Assembly: GCA_023150095.1 (NCBI GenBank)
Contig: JAKLLO010000013.1
Coordinates: 1-50,831 of the forward strand
Length of the DNA: 50,831 nucleotides
Reading direction: 5' to 3'
Origin: Zoogloea sp.
GTDB lineage: Bacteria > Pseudomonadota > Gammaproteobacteria > Burkholderiales > Rhodocyclaceae
The translations under genes were made by a program, and so were the position numbers. A model generated the notes under the pieces. It saw nothing but the letters and a program-made list of their open reading frames with translations. It searched no databases and had not been told where the DNA came from. This document shows, in pieces, positions 27,220 through 36,230 of the stretch (positions within the stretch are counted from its first letter, which is position 1; every line of letters starts with the position of its first letter).

Positions 27220-28614
27220 TTAGTTGCTGGCCATGTTGCTGAGGATGCTCAACTGCTGAGACAGGTAGCTGCTTGTTGTGGTCATGCTGGTCATGGCGGT
27301 GTCAAGGGCCGTGAACTTGGAGCGATAGGTTTTCTCGATGGCGGTCAGGCGCGTCTCGTAGGCATCGATCTGGTTGCCGATGGATTTGATGCTGCTGTTC
27401 AGACCGTCGGTGCGGCTGGCGATCACCCCGTTGCTGGCAAGCAGGTTGGTGGTGGTGGCCTTCATGGTGCTGCCGAAGGCGCCGATCACCGCGGCGGTGG
27501 CCGAGAAATTGGCACTGGCCGCCTTGTCGAACTTGGCACTGTCGATCTTCAGGCTGCCGTCGCTCTGGAAGGCGATGCCGATGTCGCTGAGGGTCTTGTA
27601 GGCGGCGCCGCTCAGGGAGGCGGGAACGCTGCCGATGGCGTTACGTACCTGGGACTGGACGCTGCGCAGGGTCGAGTCGCCGTTGAGGACGGCGGCCGTC
27701 TTGGTCGTGGCGTTGTACGCGCCAAGGCTCTTCAGCGAGGTGTTCAGGCTGTTGTAGGCGTTGATGAAGGTGTCGAGCTTGCTCTTGAGATCGGTGTTGT
27801 CGCGGGTGACCGAGAGGGTGGTGGTGCCGGTCTTGGTGAGCTCGAGGTTCACGCCGTCGATGGCGTTGGTGATCGAGTTGCCGCTGGTGGCGATCGACAC
27901 GCCCTGGATCTTCACCGCGGCGTCGGTGGCGGCGAGGGTCTGGGTAAAGGCGCTGGAGGCGGCAATCGGCGAGCCCGGTGCGGCCGGGTCGATGAAGGTG
28001 GCGGTGCCGCCGATGGTCACCGCGTTGGCGGTGCCGCCGGACGTGGCGGTGAGCAGCAGGTTCTGCTTGCCGCTGGTGTCGGTGACGATCGACGCGCTCA
28101 CGCCGGGCTCGGCCTTGTTGATGGCGTCGCGCACCGCAGCCAGCGTGTTCTGGCTGCTGTCCAGGGTGACGGTGGTGGTCGAGCTGCCCTTGGTGAAGGT
28201 GAGCGTGCGGCTGCTGTCGGCGCCGAAGTCGAGTGCCGCCTCACCGGCCGAGAACGTTTTGCCCAGCGCGTGGCGCTGGTTGGTGGCCAGGGCGGTGACT
28301 TCGAGGGAGTAGGTGCCGGCAACGGCCGAACTGGTCGTTGTTGCCGTTGCGATGGTCGAATCGGCAAGACTTGCCTTATAGGCGGACAAAGATGCCGTCG
28401 CGGTGCTGCCGGTTGCCGGTGTGAGGGCCTTGGCTGCCGTCTGCAGGCTGGCTAGGGCGCTCTTGAGTGTGCCGAGGGCTGAGATCTTCGATTCGTAGCT
28501 GGTCTGGCGCGACTGGAGCTTGGTAAGGGGCTGTTTTTCAACAGACATCAGCGAGCTGACGAGCGATTCGACGTTGATTCCAGAGCCGACGCCAGCTGAT
28601 GAGATTGTGGCCAT
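27220..28614 (-). CDS. fliD: Flagellar hook-associated protein 2 (filament cap)
   Basis: 464 aa. The N-terminal ISSAGVGSGINVESLVSSLM and C-terminal coiled-coil (RLTAIEKTYRSKFTALDTAM ... TSSYLSQQLSIL) are standard FliD ends. It caps the growing filament and guides flagellin assembly outside the cell. The middle is Ser/Thr/Ala-rich. Preceded by a sigma-28-like promoter and by the terminator of flaG. Confidence 0.94.
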   Translation of the reverse strand: MATISSAGVGSGINVESLVSSLMSVEKQPLTKLQSRQTSYESKISALGTLKSALASLQTAAKALTPATGSTATASLSAYKASLADSTIATATTTSSAVAGTYSLEVTALATNQRHALGKTFSAGEAALDFGADSSRTLTFTKGSSTTTVTLDSSQNTLAAVRDAINKAEPGVSASIVTDTSGKQNLLLTATSGGTANAVTIGGTATFIDPAAPGSPIAASSAFTQTLAATDAAVKIQGVSIATSGNSITNAIDGVNLELTKTGTTTLSVTRDNTDLKSKLDTFINAYNSLNTSLKSLGAYNATTKTAAVLNGDSTLRSVQSQVRNAIGSVPASLSGAAYKTLSDIGIAFQSDGSLKIDSAKFDKAASANFSATAAVIGAFGSTMKATTTNLLASNGVIASRTDGLNSSIKSIGNQIDAYETRLTAIEKTYRSKFTALDTAMTSMTTTSSYLSQQLSILSNMASN

Positions 28615-28652
28615 GATGGACCCCTTGTGATGCGGTGAAGCGATTGGCTGAA

Positions 28653-28679
28653 ATTACGACCGCCTCTGTCAAAACTTGA
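28653..28679 (-). promoter_or_regulatory. Sigma-28 (FliA)-like promoter of fliD
   Basis: Minus strand: TCAAGTTT (28672-28679), 11-nt spacer, GTCGTAAT (28653-28660). The -35 matches 7 of 8 of TAAAGTTT, the -10 only about half of GCCGATAA. Position ~40 nt before fliD fits. Confidence 0.5.
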
Positions 28680-28746
28680 GTGCAGTCGCATGCTGCCAGT
28701 TGGAATGCATGTGTCGTGCCAGGTTCAGTTTTTTGTCGTGCCGGGG

Positions 28747-28775
28747 CAAAAAAATCCCACCGCGGGGGGTGGGAT
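28747..28775 (-). terminator. Terminator after flaG
   Basis: 8-bp perfect stem (28754-28761 with 28768-28775), 6-nt loop, then seven T on the minus strand. Confidence 0.88.
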
Positions 28776-28820
28776 CAAATCTACGCCAGGGGAGGGTCTG
28801 GCGGCTTGGGGTATTCGGGG

Positions 28821-29204
28821 TCAGGCCTGCTGCTTGACGAGCAGTCCTTGAAGCTTGTCGAGGGCCTTGGCGATGGCCAGCACCTCTTCCGACGGGATCT
28901 GGCGGATGAGCTTTTTCGATTCGGTATCGACCACCTTGACGATGGAGACGCCCAGGTCTTCGTCGATGGAGAACTGCAGGCTGTTGGCGGTCTGCTTGAT
29001 GACGTCCTGGATCTGCTTGACCGCCTGGTTGAGTTGTTCGTTGCTCGGGGGGGCGACCTTGCCGGTCTGGGCGGTGCTCTGGGTTGCCTGGACCGCCCCG
29101 GTGCTTGTGGTGTTCTCGGCCGCGCGGGAGGCGCCGGCGCCCGTCGATGACTGGACGGGTGGCACGTATTGCGCGCTGCTTGTGCCGACTGGCTGAATGC
29201 TCAT
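28821..29204 (-). CDS. flaG: FlaG family protein
   Basis: 127 aa. The variable N-terminal half is Ser/Thr/Ala/Gln-rich. The C-terminal half has the FlaG core: LQFSIDEDLGVSIVKVVD and KKLIRQIPSEEVLAIAKAL. FlaG affects filament length and stability in several bacteria. Sits 76 nt after fliC with a stem-loop between, so it may be read by partial read-through from the fliC promoter. Confidence 0.9.
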   Translation of the reverse strand: MSIQPVGTSSAQYVPPVQSSTGAGASRAAENTTSTGAVQATQSTAQTGKVAPPSNEQLNQAVKQIQDVIKQTANSLQFSIDEDLGVSIVKVVDTESKKLIRQIPSEEVLAIAKALDKLQGLLVKQQA

Positions 29205-29228
29205 GATCTTCTCCCCCTTGTGCTGGCG

Positions 29229-29255
29229 GCGCCACCGCCCCGTGGGCGGCGGCGC
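29229..29255 (-). other. Stem-loop between fliC and flaG
   Basis: 12-bp stem with one mismatch (29229-29240 with 29244-29255), 3-nt loop, no T-run on the minus strand. Likely stabilises the fliC message or attenuates read-through rather than ending transcription. Confidence 0.5.
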
Positions 29256-29280
29256 TCGTCAGGGTTACGTCTGAATCGCG

Positions 29281-30105
29281 TTACTGGAGCAGGGACAGCA
29301 CGTTGTTCGGCATGCTGTTGGCCTGCGAGACCATCGCAGTGCCAGCCTGCTGGAGGATCTGGGCGCGGGTCATGTTGGCGGTTTCCTTCGCGAAGTCGGC
29401 ATCCATGATCCGGCCGCGGGACGCTTGCGCGTTTTCAGAGGCGACCGACAGGGTCTGCACGACCGAGCTGAAGCGGTTCTGGACAGCACCCCAGGTGGCA
29501 CGGGCGGTGTTCAGGTTGTTGATCTGGGTGTCGATGCTCGCAATCGCTGCGGTGGCGGCGCCGACGCTGGACACGCTGCCGGACACGGCGGCGGACACGC
29601 CGGACAGGGTCACTGCGCTGCCCTGGACGGTGATGGTGTCGGTGGTGGCCGTACCGGCGCCAACCTGGAAGCTCACGGCAGAGGTGAGGTTAAGCACGTT
29701 CTGGCCGTTGAAGGTGGTGCCGCCGACGACGCGCTGGATTTCCTGTTGCAGCTGCTGGAATTCGGTGTCGAGGTTGGCCTGGTCGCCCGAGGTGTAGGTG
29801 CCGTTGGCAGCCTGGACCGCCAGTTCGCGCATCCGCTGCAGGTTGTCGGTGACGGCCTGCATCGCCGATTCGGCGGTCTGCGCCATCGAGATGCCGTCGT
29901 TGGCGTTGCGGATCGCAACGTCAAAGCCCTTGGCCTGGGAGTTCATGCGGTCGGCAATCGCCAGGCCGGCGGCGTCGTCCTTTGCGCTATTGACGCGCAG
30001 ACCCGAGGACAGGCGCTGAACCGAAGTCGCCAGGCTGGCCTGGGAAGTCGTGAGGTTGCGTTGCGCATTCAGCGACATCGCATTGGTGTTGATAGTGGCA
30101 GCCAT
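29281..30105 (-). CDS. fliC: Flagellin
   Basis: 274 aa. N-terminal D0/D1 ([51 protein letters not shown]) and C-terminal D1/D0 ([20 protein letters not shown], ending NNVLSLLQ) are complete. The variable D2/D3 part is almost absent: only ~55 residues (~140-195), rich in Ser, Thr, Ala and Val. This is a minimal flagellin against ~500 aa in enteric species. The exposed Ser/Thr stretch would be the place for O-glycans made by the adjacent cluster (inference). AAGGAG (30113-30118 on the plus-strand numbering) lies 7 nt before the ATG. Driven by a sigma-28-type promoter. Confidence 0.96.
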   Translation of the reverse strand: MAATINTNAMSLNAQRNLTTSQASLATSVQRLSSGLRVNSAKDDAAGLAIADRMNSQAKGFDVAIRNANDGISMAQTAESAMQAVTDNLQRMRELAVQAANGTYTSGDQANLDTEFQQLQQEIQRVVGGTTFNGQNVLNLTSAVSFQVGAGTATTDTITVQGSAVTLSGVSAAVSGSVSSVGAATAAIASIDTQINNLNTARATWGAVQNRFSSVVQTLSVASENAQASRGRIMDADFAKETANMTRAQILQQAGTAMVSQANSMPNNVLSLLQ

Positions 30106-30198
30106 TTTGGTTCTCCTTAATTCCGTTCAAGATAAGCGACTAGGCTTAACTTTGGTTCGCCTTGCCCGGTGTGTGTAAGGCAACCGCCGTTGTTTTCA

Positions 30199-30225
30199 TT
30201 AACGGAACTGGCTAGCACTACTTTA
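30199..30225 (-). promoter_or_regulatory. Sigma-28 (FliA) promoter of fliC
   Basis: Minus strand: TAAAGTAG (30218-30225), 11-nt spacer, TCCGTTAA (30199-30206). Compared with TAAAGTTT-N11-GCCGATAA, 6 of 8 match in each box and the spacing is exact. It leaves a ~90-nt leader before fliC. Confidence 0.8.
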
Positions 30226-30325
30226 GAAAAAATGTTGACATTTTCGTTTTTGTGTGTTTGCCAATTTTTCTGCGGATTACCGCTTGGCTTTTGATAGCGG
30301 CTCAGAAAATCAAAGCTTTAGCACC

Positions 30326-30360
30326 AAAAATCACGAACCGGCGCGGTTTTCCGGCCGGTT
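30326..30360 (-). terminator. Probable terminator after the glycosyltransferase gene
   Basis: AACCGGC / GCCGGTT stem (30336-30342 with 30354-30360), 11-nt loop, followed on the minus strand by CGTGATTTTT. It would separate the sugar cluster transcript from fliC. Confidence 0.55.
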
Positions 30361-30393
30361 GTCGATATGCTTTCGGGGTGGGGGCGATGCCCT

Positions 30394-33300
30394 TCAGGGG
30401 CCGTAGGCTGCAAACCAGCTTGTGGCGTGGCTTTCGAGAATGTAGCCGTCGCGCACCCAGGCCTGCAGCAGGCGCCCGGCGTGCTGCAGCGCGGCAGGGT
30501 CGGCGAGCTGTTCGCGGATCGTGCTGATCCACTTTTCGGGCTCGTTGGGCAGGCGGGTGACGGGCGCGTTCTGGTAGGGATAGATGTCGGTGCAGATCAC
30601 CGGCCAGCCCATCGCGCCGTATTCGAGCAGGCGCAGGTTGCTCTTGCACTCGTTGAAGGCGTGGATTTCGAGCGGGGCGATGGCCAGGTCCAGGTCGAGC
30701 CGGGCCAGGGCCTGGGGATAGGTGCGGAAGTCCTGCACGAAGCCGTGGGACTCGCGCACGAAGGGCTTGAGGGGCTCGGGGCACATGCCCATGAAGATCC
30801 AGTCCACCTCGTCGGCCAGGGCTTCGACCACCGGGTAGATGAGTTCCAGATCGCCCAGGTGCTGCTGGGCGCCGGCCCAGCCGACGCGCGGCCGGGTGCG
30901 CGGCAGGCGCGGCGGGGCGACGTCGTTCCAGAGGGCGCCTTCGAGGCAGTTGGGCATGATCCGGATGTCGTCGATCATGTCGGCGCAGATGTCGGCCAGC
31001 GGCCGGGTGCTGACCACCAGCCGGTCGGCGAGGCCGAGGGTGCGGCGCAGGCGCGGGCGGGCGTCCTTGAAGCCGGCCTTGTAGAAGGAGTTCTTCTTGG
31101 GCAGCGCGGTGATGAGGTCGTCGATGGTGATGATGCGCCGCACCTGGGGCATGAAGCGCTTGTAGGCTTCGAGGGCGTCGGTCTGCGGGTCGTCGAGCGG
31201 CTGGTGCATGATGATCGCGTCGGGCGCGGCGCGGGCCAGTTCGACGGGCGACAGGATGCGCACCGAGAAGGCCTTGGGCGGCTCGCAGATCATGGTCTGG
31301 GCGAGGCCGGCCTGGCCGATGGCGCGCAGCGGGGCGCGCAGGCGGTATTCGCCGGCGCCGCCGGTGAGCGGCACGCCGAGGATGCGCGGCCGGTCGTGGA
31401 AGTGGGTGTCCCAGTCGATGGGGGCCACGTGTTCGGGTTTGAAGGGATCGGCGAGGCTCAGGTTGCGGTTGTAGGCCGGGTCGTGGGCGAGCTTGGGCAG
31501 CCAGCGTTCGAGCAGGCGGTCGTTGGCGGCCATCGCGCCGAGCAGGTCGGCGAGCATGCCGTCGGGCTTGCGCTGGCGGGCCTTGAGGGAGATCGCGTCG
31601 AAGTGCACCAGCATCGAGTAAGGCGTCCACACGATCTTGCTGCCGGCTTCGCGGGCGCGCAGGCACAGGTCGAGGGTGCCGTGGGAGAGCGGAAAGCCTT
31701 CGGCGTCGATGCCGCCGAGCTGGTCGAACAGGCTGCGCCGCACCAGCAGGGCCGAGCCGCACACGGCGCTGACGTTCTGGTCGCACAGGGCGCGGGCCAT
31801 GTAGCCCGGATCGGTGATCTCGAGGTCGTTGTTCCAGGGGCTGCCGGCGCTGCCGCGCAGGCCGAGGACCCAGCCGGTGTGCTGGACCTTGGCGGTTTCC
31901 GGGTAGGTGAGGCGCGGGCCGACGATGCCGACATCGGGCCGCCGGGCGATGTCCATCAGGCGGTCGAGCCATTCGTCCTGCACCACGTGGGTGTCGTTGT
32001 CGAGGAACAGCAGGTAGTCGCCCCGGGCGGCGGCGGCGCCGGTGTTGGCGCCGCGGGCGTGGCTGAACTCGCCGGGGCAGGCCACGACGCGGCAGCGGCC
32101 GGCCCAGCGGGCGTCGCTCTCCAGCCCGCGCAGGAAGGCGACGGCGTCGGGGTCGGTGCTGTCGTTATCGACGACGACGATCTCGTAGTTCGGGTAATCG
32201 GTGCGGGTGGCGATGCTGTCGAGCAGCGGACGCAGGTATTCCTCCCGGTCGCGGGTCTGGATGACGATGCTGACGAGGGGCGCGTCGGCCCAGCGGTATT
32301 GCACGCGGCGGGTGCCGAAGGAGGCGCCGTCGTGGATCACCGCGTCGAGGCCGTGGCGGGCGAGGTGGTCGGCGAGGGCGGCCTTCTCGGCGGCCGGGTT
32401 CATGGTGCGCGCCGACGCCCGGGGCAGGTGGGCGAGCATCTGGTCGATGTGGCCGATGGCGGCTTCGCCGGCGTGGTCGAGCACCCGCAGGGCGAGGTCG
32501 TAGTTTTCGGCGCCGCTGCGGCTGCCGTAGCGGCCGGCGGCCAGGAAGGTGTCCTTGGCGACCACCACGAAGCTGCCGAAGTAGGCCTGGGCGCGCAGCA
32601 GATCAAGGTTGAAGTCGGGCTTGAAGCAGGGCTGGCTGTAGCGGCCGTCGGGCTCGCGGGTGTCCTCGTCGGTGTAGATGAGGCGCCAGTCGGGGCGGAT
32701 GTTGATGTAGTCGGCGACGACCTGCAGGGTGTGCGGCTCGAAGGTGACGCCAGGCTCGATGCGGGCCAGCCAGCTGCCGGGCGAGGCGGCGGCCATCTCG
32801 TCGAGCACGTAGTCGATGTGGGCGGCATCGCGCAGGGCGAGCCACTGCAGGTTGGGGATGTCGCCCAGGCCATCCGGCGTGGGCAGCACGGTGGCGACGG
32901 TGAGCAGCCACTCGGGGTAGAGCTGGGTGGCGAGGCTGTCGAGGGTGTCGGCGAGGAGGTTTTCCTCGCCCGGGTAGACGGCCATCAGCAGGTGGATGCC
33001 CGGGCGGTTCTTCCAGGTGAGCACCATGCGCTCGGCGAGGAGCTGGGCGTCGATCTCCTGCAGCGTGCGGCGGGCGCGCCAGGTTTCGTAGAGCGGATCG
33101 GTGCGGACGATGCCGCGCTCGGTCTCGGTGGCGGTCTCCCGCGGGCTGGCTTCGGCGAGCTGCTGGGTGGTGGCGATGAGACCGTCGAGGGCCGGCCAGA
33201 AATTGGTTTCGAGGATGCCGTAGATGTCGGAGATGATGCCCACCGAGTTGCGAGCGGCTTCGAAATCGGCGGGCTCGAGGGAGAAGGCGACGCCGTGGCC

Positions 33301-34041
33301 GAAGCCCTGGTCGCGCCCGAAGAAGGCGTCCGGGTGAAAGAAGGGGCTGGGCAGCATCACCACCGGGCAGCCGCACAGGCGGGCTTCGGTGGATAGCGCG
33401 GTGTTCTCGAAGCAGTAGAGCTTCTCGCTGCGCCGCAGGAGGGCGGCCATCTCTTCGGGCGTGGGCGGCCAGTCGCGGGTGATGACGGTGCAGCGGGCGG
33501 CCAGCTCGGCATGTTCGCGGCTGCCCTCGGTGTGGCGGCCGAAGTAGATGCAGGCGCCGCTGCGGGTGGCGTCGTGGGGGTTGTCGCGGTTGTTGAAGAT
33601 GGCGGTGTTGATGGACGGCAGGGTCATCACGCCATCTACACGGCTCACCGCGTCCTTCAGCTCGGGCTCGTAGATGTAGATCAGGTCGCGCTCGCCGTAC
33701 TCGGGGCGCTCGCCCAACAGGCCGGGGCGGTTGAGGATGTAGCGCACCACCACCTGGGCTTCGAGGGGATTGCGGCCAACGACTTCGGGGTAGATGGCGA
33801 TCGGCACCAGGCCCTGGGCCTTGTGGCGGGCGCGGATCTCGTCGGTGAGCTTGGGGGTGTCGAGATCCGGGTTGAGCACGTCGGCGAGAATCCACGCCTC
33901 CTGCCCGCTCTGGCGTAGCGCCTGGCACAGCTGGTGCATCACCCGGATGCCGGCCGAGGTGCGCCGGTAGTCCGGGGCGACGATGTAATAAGGGTGGCGC
34001 GGCGCGGGGTAGAGCTGCCGGAGGCGGGTGTCGTCGGACAT
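30394..34041 (-). CDS. Large multidomain glycosyltransferase (GT-B + GT2 + GT2 + GT-B)
   Basis: 1215 aa, cytoplasmic, no TM segments seen. Four parts: residues ~17-330, a GT-B-like domain (YYIVAPDYRRTSAGIRVMHQ; EARLCGCPVVMLPSPFF); ~347-570, a GT-A/GT2-like domain with TDED at 457-460; ~588-810, a clear GT2 domain (SIVIQTRDREEYLRPLLDS, VVVDNDSTDP, LFLDNDTH with DND at 681-683); and ~885-1210, a GT4/GT1-like domain (RPRVGWAGAQQHLGDLE, ECKSNLRLLEYGAMGWPVI). Such a protein could build an oligosaccharide in steps or act on a protein acceptor. It is the last gene of the sugar cluster and lies directly upstream of fliC, so flagellin or a surface glycan is the likely target (inference). Acceptor and donor are unknown. 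Confidence 0.87.
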   Translation of the reverse strand: MSDDTRLRQLYPAPRHPYYIVAPDYRRTSAGIRVMHQLCQALRQSGQEAWILADVLNPDLDTPKLTDEIRARHKAQGLVPIAIYPEVVGRNPLEAQVVVRYILNRPGLLGERPEYGERDLIYIYEPELKDAVSRVDGVMTLPSINTAIFNNRDNPHDATRSGACIYFGRHTEGSREHAELAARCTVITRDWPPTPEEMAALLRRSEKLYCFENTALSTEARLCGCPVVMLPSPFFHPDAFFGRDQGFGHGVAFSLEPADFEAARNSVGIISDIYGILETNFWPALDGLIATTQQLAEASPRETATETERGIVRTDPLYETWRARRTLQEIDAQLLAERMVLTWKNRPGIHLLMAVYPGEENLLADTLDSLATQLYPEWLLTVATVLPTPDGLGDIPNLQWLALRDAAHIDYVLDEMAAASPGSWLARIEPGVTFEPHTLQVVADYINIRPDWRLIYTDEDTREPDGRYSQPCFKPDFNLDLLRAQAYFGSFVVVAKDTFLAAGRYGSRSGAENYDLALRVLDHAGEAAIGHIDQMLAHLPRASARTMNPAAEKAALADHLARHGLDAVIHDGASFGTRRVQYRWADAPLVSIVIQTRDREEYLRPLLDSIATRTDYPNYEIVVVDNDSTDPDAVAFLRGLESDARWAGRCRVVACPGEFSHARGANTGAAAARGDYLLFLDNDTHVVQDEWLDRLMDIARRPDVGIVGPRLTYPETAKVQHTGWVLGLRGSAGSPWNNDLEITDPGYMARALCDQNVSAVCGSALLVRRSLFDQLGGIDAEGFPLSHGTLDLCLRAREAGSKIVWTPYSMLVHFDAISLKARQRKPDGMLADLLGAMAANDRLLERWLPKLAHDPAYNRNLSLADPFKPEHVAPIDWDTHFHDRPRILGVPLTGGAGEYRLRAPLRAIGQAGLAQTMICEPPKAFSVRILSPVELARAAPDAIIMHQPLDDPQTDALEAYKRFMPQVRRIITIDDLITALPKKNSFYKAGFKDARPRLRRTLGLADRLVVSTRPLADICADMIDDIRIMPNCLEGALWNDVAPPRLPRTRPRVGWAGAQQHLGDLELIYPVVEALADEVDWIFMGMCPEPLKPFVRESHGFVQDFRTYPQALARLDLDLAIAPLEIHAFNECKSNLRLLEYGAMGWPVICTDIYPYQNAPVTRLPNEPEKWISTIREQLADPAALQHAGRLLQAWVRDGYILESHATSWFAAYGP

Positions 34042-34066
34042 GGCGCGGGTGGGCGTGGGGTGGGGT

Positions 34067-34861
34067 TTAGCGGGTTTCGAGGACGGAGATGCCGCTCCAC
34101 CAGTATTCGGCGGTCTGGCCGAGGTGGGCGCGCCGGTTGAAGGTGAGGTCGTGGCCGTAGGCTTCGAAGTGATAGCCGATGCCGGGCTTCTCGCCAGCGA
34201 GGCCGGTGAGCCACAGCAGCGGCGGGTAGCCGTCGGTGCGCAGCAGCAGGTCGGGCACGCCCACGAAGGCGGCGGCAGTGTCGAAGCCGCCAGCGAGCAG
34301 CAGGTGTTCCGGCAGGCTGGCGATCTGCTCGAGCGCGGCGGGCAGCGAATATTCGGTGAGGCAGGGGAAATACAGCCCGACCACCTCGTCGTCGCCCATC
34401 GCCTCGATCAGCCGCTCGTGACGCGAGCCCGGCTGGACGGTGAGCTTGCCGGCAAGGCCGAGCTTGACGTGGTTGGTGAAGCGCTCGTTGGGGAAGGCTT
34501 CTTCAAAGCTGCGGGCGACGGCCGGCAGGTAGCCTTCTTCCATCAGCGTGCCGATCTCGGTGACCGGCGTGCGCGGCACGATGAAGGGCACGGCAAGGCC
34601 GTTGAGTAGGCCCGCAGTGGCCGGATCAGCTGCCAGGCGAGCGCGGATCGCGTCGATGCGGCGGGTGAAGCTGTCCGCGTCCAGGCCCTTTCCGGCGCCG
34701 AGATGGCGGCCCAGGCGGGCGAGGATGGCGGCGGGATCGACGGCCGGCGTGCCGAGGCGGAAATAGCGTCGCGACTGCCGATGCACCGGCGACTGGACGG
34801 CGGTGGGCAGGCAGCGACCGAATTCGTCGAAGGCGGCGGGGGCGAGGGTGGCGGTGCTCAT
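34067..34861 (-). CDS. Unknown protein coupled to a radical SAM gene
   Basis: 264 aa from the ATG at 34861, which overlaps the stop of the radical SAM gene (ATGA). I do not recognise a family. No signal peptide, TM helix or Cys cluster. Features: a basic N-terminal part (RQSRRYFRLGTPAVDP), a helical stretch (residues ~45-80), a region FIVPRTPVTEIGTLMEEGYL, and a C-terminus with YFPCLTEYSLPAALEQI, ending WWSGISVLETR. Its place between a radical SAM enzyme and the large glycosyltransferase suggests a role in making or moving the same sugar. The frame continues upstream in the shadow of the radical SAM gene but that part is not protein-like. Confidence 0.72.
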   Translation of the reverse strand: MSTATLAPAAFDEFGRCLPTAVQSPVHRQSRRYFRLGTPAVDPAAILARLGRHLGAGKGLDADSFTRRIDAIRARLAADPATAGLLNGLAVPFIVPRTPVTEIGTLMEEGYLPAVARSFEEAFPNERFTNHVKLGLAGKLTVQPGSRHERLIEAMGDDEVVGLYFPCLTEYSLPAALEQIASLPEHLLLAGGFDTAAAFVGVPDLLLRTDGYPPLLWLTGLAGEKPGIGYHFEAYGHDLTFNRRAHLGQTAEYWWSGISVLETR

Positions 34862-35973
34862 TTTTCGTCCTGCAGCGAGTCGTTGTCGGAGAAGCCCTTG
34901 CCCCAGGGCAGGGGCAGGTGGGTGGCGCCCTTGGTGCGTTCGGTGTGGATCTTGATGAACTGCGGGTCTTCGCCGATCAGGCAGTCGGGCCGGTGCGGTC
35001 CGAGCCAGGGGTTGCGCATGCCGCGGTCGAGGATCTCCTTGAGGGAGTTCTGGCGCAGGTTGCCCAGGGAGAAGTCGATGTACGGGCAGGGGGTGATCTC
35101 GGCGGTGGAGGTGACGGTGATGATGCCCTTGACGGTGATGCAGCCCTTGAACGAGCCGTAGGAGGGCGTCATGTGGGTGAACACCGGGTAGATCTTCTCG
35201 AGCTCGCGCACCACGTCGGCGTCTTCCTTGTCGATGACGAACTCCGGGTGGTCGGTGCATGAGCCGGTGGGCTTGGCGTAGGACACGTACAGGCCGATGC
35301 CCTTCGACTTGGCGAACTCGCACATCTGGCGGAATTCGTCGCTCTTGCCGCGGCCGCGCACCAGCACGGTGGAGAGGATCAGGTTGAGGCCGGCCTCCAG
35401 CGACGCGTCGATGGCGCGCATCACCCGCTTGTAGGAGCCGGGCTTGTTGCGGAACTTGTCGTGCTCGGCCTCGACCATGCTGTCGAGGGACAGCTGGACC
35501 TTCTCGACGCCGATGGCCTTGAGGTGTTTGGCGCGCTCCAGATCGAGGAACCAGCCGTTGGTGTCGGTGATGACGTAGTGGCGGTCCGGGTCGATGGCTT
35601 CGACGACGGCGTCGAAATCCTTCATCACCAGCGGTTCGCCGCCGGTGATCACGAAGCGGGCGAGGCCCAGCTCGTCGGCTTCCTTCGAGAGGCGGCGGAT
35701 GTCGTCCAGGTCGATCTTCTGGCGCTCGTCCTTGATCTTGAAGACCTTCTCCAGGTGCCGGTCCATGTAGTACTCGGCGGAGCAGTGGGTGCACTGGAAG
35801 TTGCAGAGGTAGCTTTTTTCCAGGCGGATGATCGGGCTGATCTCGCCGCGTTCTTCCATCTCGGCGACGCGGGCGAGCTTGGCGGCGACGTGGGGCTTCC
35901 GGGACGCGAGATCGTTGCGCTTCGCAGCTTCGGAGGCGGTGAGGCCGGGGTCTGCAGTCAGGGTGGCGGTCAT
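34858..35973 (-). CDS. Radical SAM/SPASM-like enzyme B
   Basis: 371 aa from the ATG at 35973 (MTATLTADPGLTASE). The frame stays open to ATGs at 36117 and 36147, but that extension is Pro/Arg-rich and unlike the family. The radical SAM [4Fe-4S] motif is CNFQCTHC (Cys 57, 61, 64). FVITGGEPLVM follows as the SAM-binding GGE. The C-terminal part has Cys in GCITVKG, ITPCPYIDFSLGNL and PDCLIGED, a SPASM/Twitch-like arrangement for further cluster(s). Reaction unknown; in sugar clusters such enzymes can dehydrogenate, deaminate, epimerise or methylate. Coupled by ATGA to the unknown 264-aa gene. A 246-nt gap separates it from the SDR gene upstream. Confidence 0.85.
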   Translation of the reverse strand: MTATLTADPGLTASEAAKRNDLASRKPHVAAKLARVAEMEERGEISPIIRLEKSYLCNFQCTHCSAEYYMDRHLEKVFKIKDERQKIDLDDIRRLSKEADELGLARFVITGGEPLVMKDFDAVVEAIDPDRHYVITDTNGWFLDLERAKHLKAIGVEKVQLSLDSMVEAEHDKFRNKPGSYKRVMRAIDASLEAGLNLILSTVLVRGRGKSDEFRQMCEFAKSKGIGLYVSYAKPTGSCTDHPEFVIDKEDADVVRELEKIYPVFTHMTPSYGSFKGCITVKGIITVTSTAEITPCPYIDFSLGNLRQNSLKEILDRGMRNPWLGPHRPDCLIGEDPQFIKIHTERTKGATHLPLPWGKGFSDNDSLQDEK

Positions 35974-36194
35974 GGTGCGAGTCTCGTTCTGGCGTCGGGG
36001 GCCGGGCTGGGCGTTCCGGGTGCCGACAGGCTGTTGGGGCTTGCGCGGTTTTTCGGGGGCTTGGCGGGCAACGCCCGGAGCCAGGAAAAGCGCGATGGTG
36101 TCGGCACTTACGGCCATCCGCAGGCTTTCTGAAGGGCACGATGCCATTTCAGGGTCTGGCTACGGATTGTGCGATTTGGAAGGCCAGGGGCATG

Positions 36195-36230
36195 GCCGGA
36201 ATAGGGGGAGGACGGCGGCCTAATTCCGGC
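36195..36230 (-). repeat. Inverted repeat at the 3' end of the SDR gene
   Basis: GCCGGAAT (36195-36202) and ATTCCGGC (36223-36230), 20 nt apart, spanning the SDR stop codon. No T-run follows. The rest of the 246-nt gap (35974-36219) shows no other clear signal. Confidence 0.35.

Noticed and set aside
30367..33396. A ~1000-codon open frame on the plus strand opposite the large glycosyltransferase
   Set aside because: Low-complexity Gly/Val/Ala/Asp composition, no domain, complete overlap with a well-supported gene. It results from high-GC codon bias.
34862..36139. A 690-aa protein made by extending the unknown 264-aa gene upstream
   Set aside because: The extension is Arg/Pro/His-rich shadow of the radical SAM gene. 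The ATGA overlap at 34858-34861 gives a natural start.
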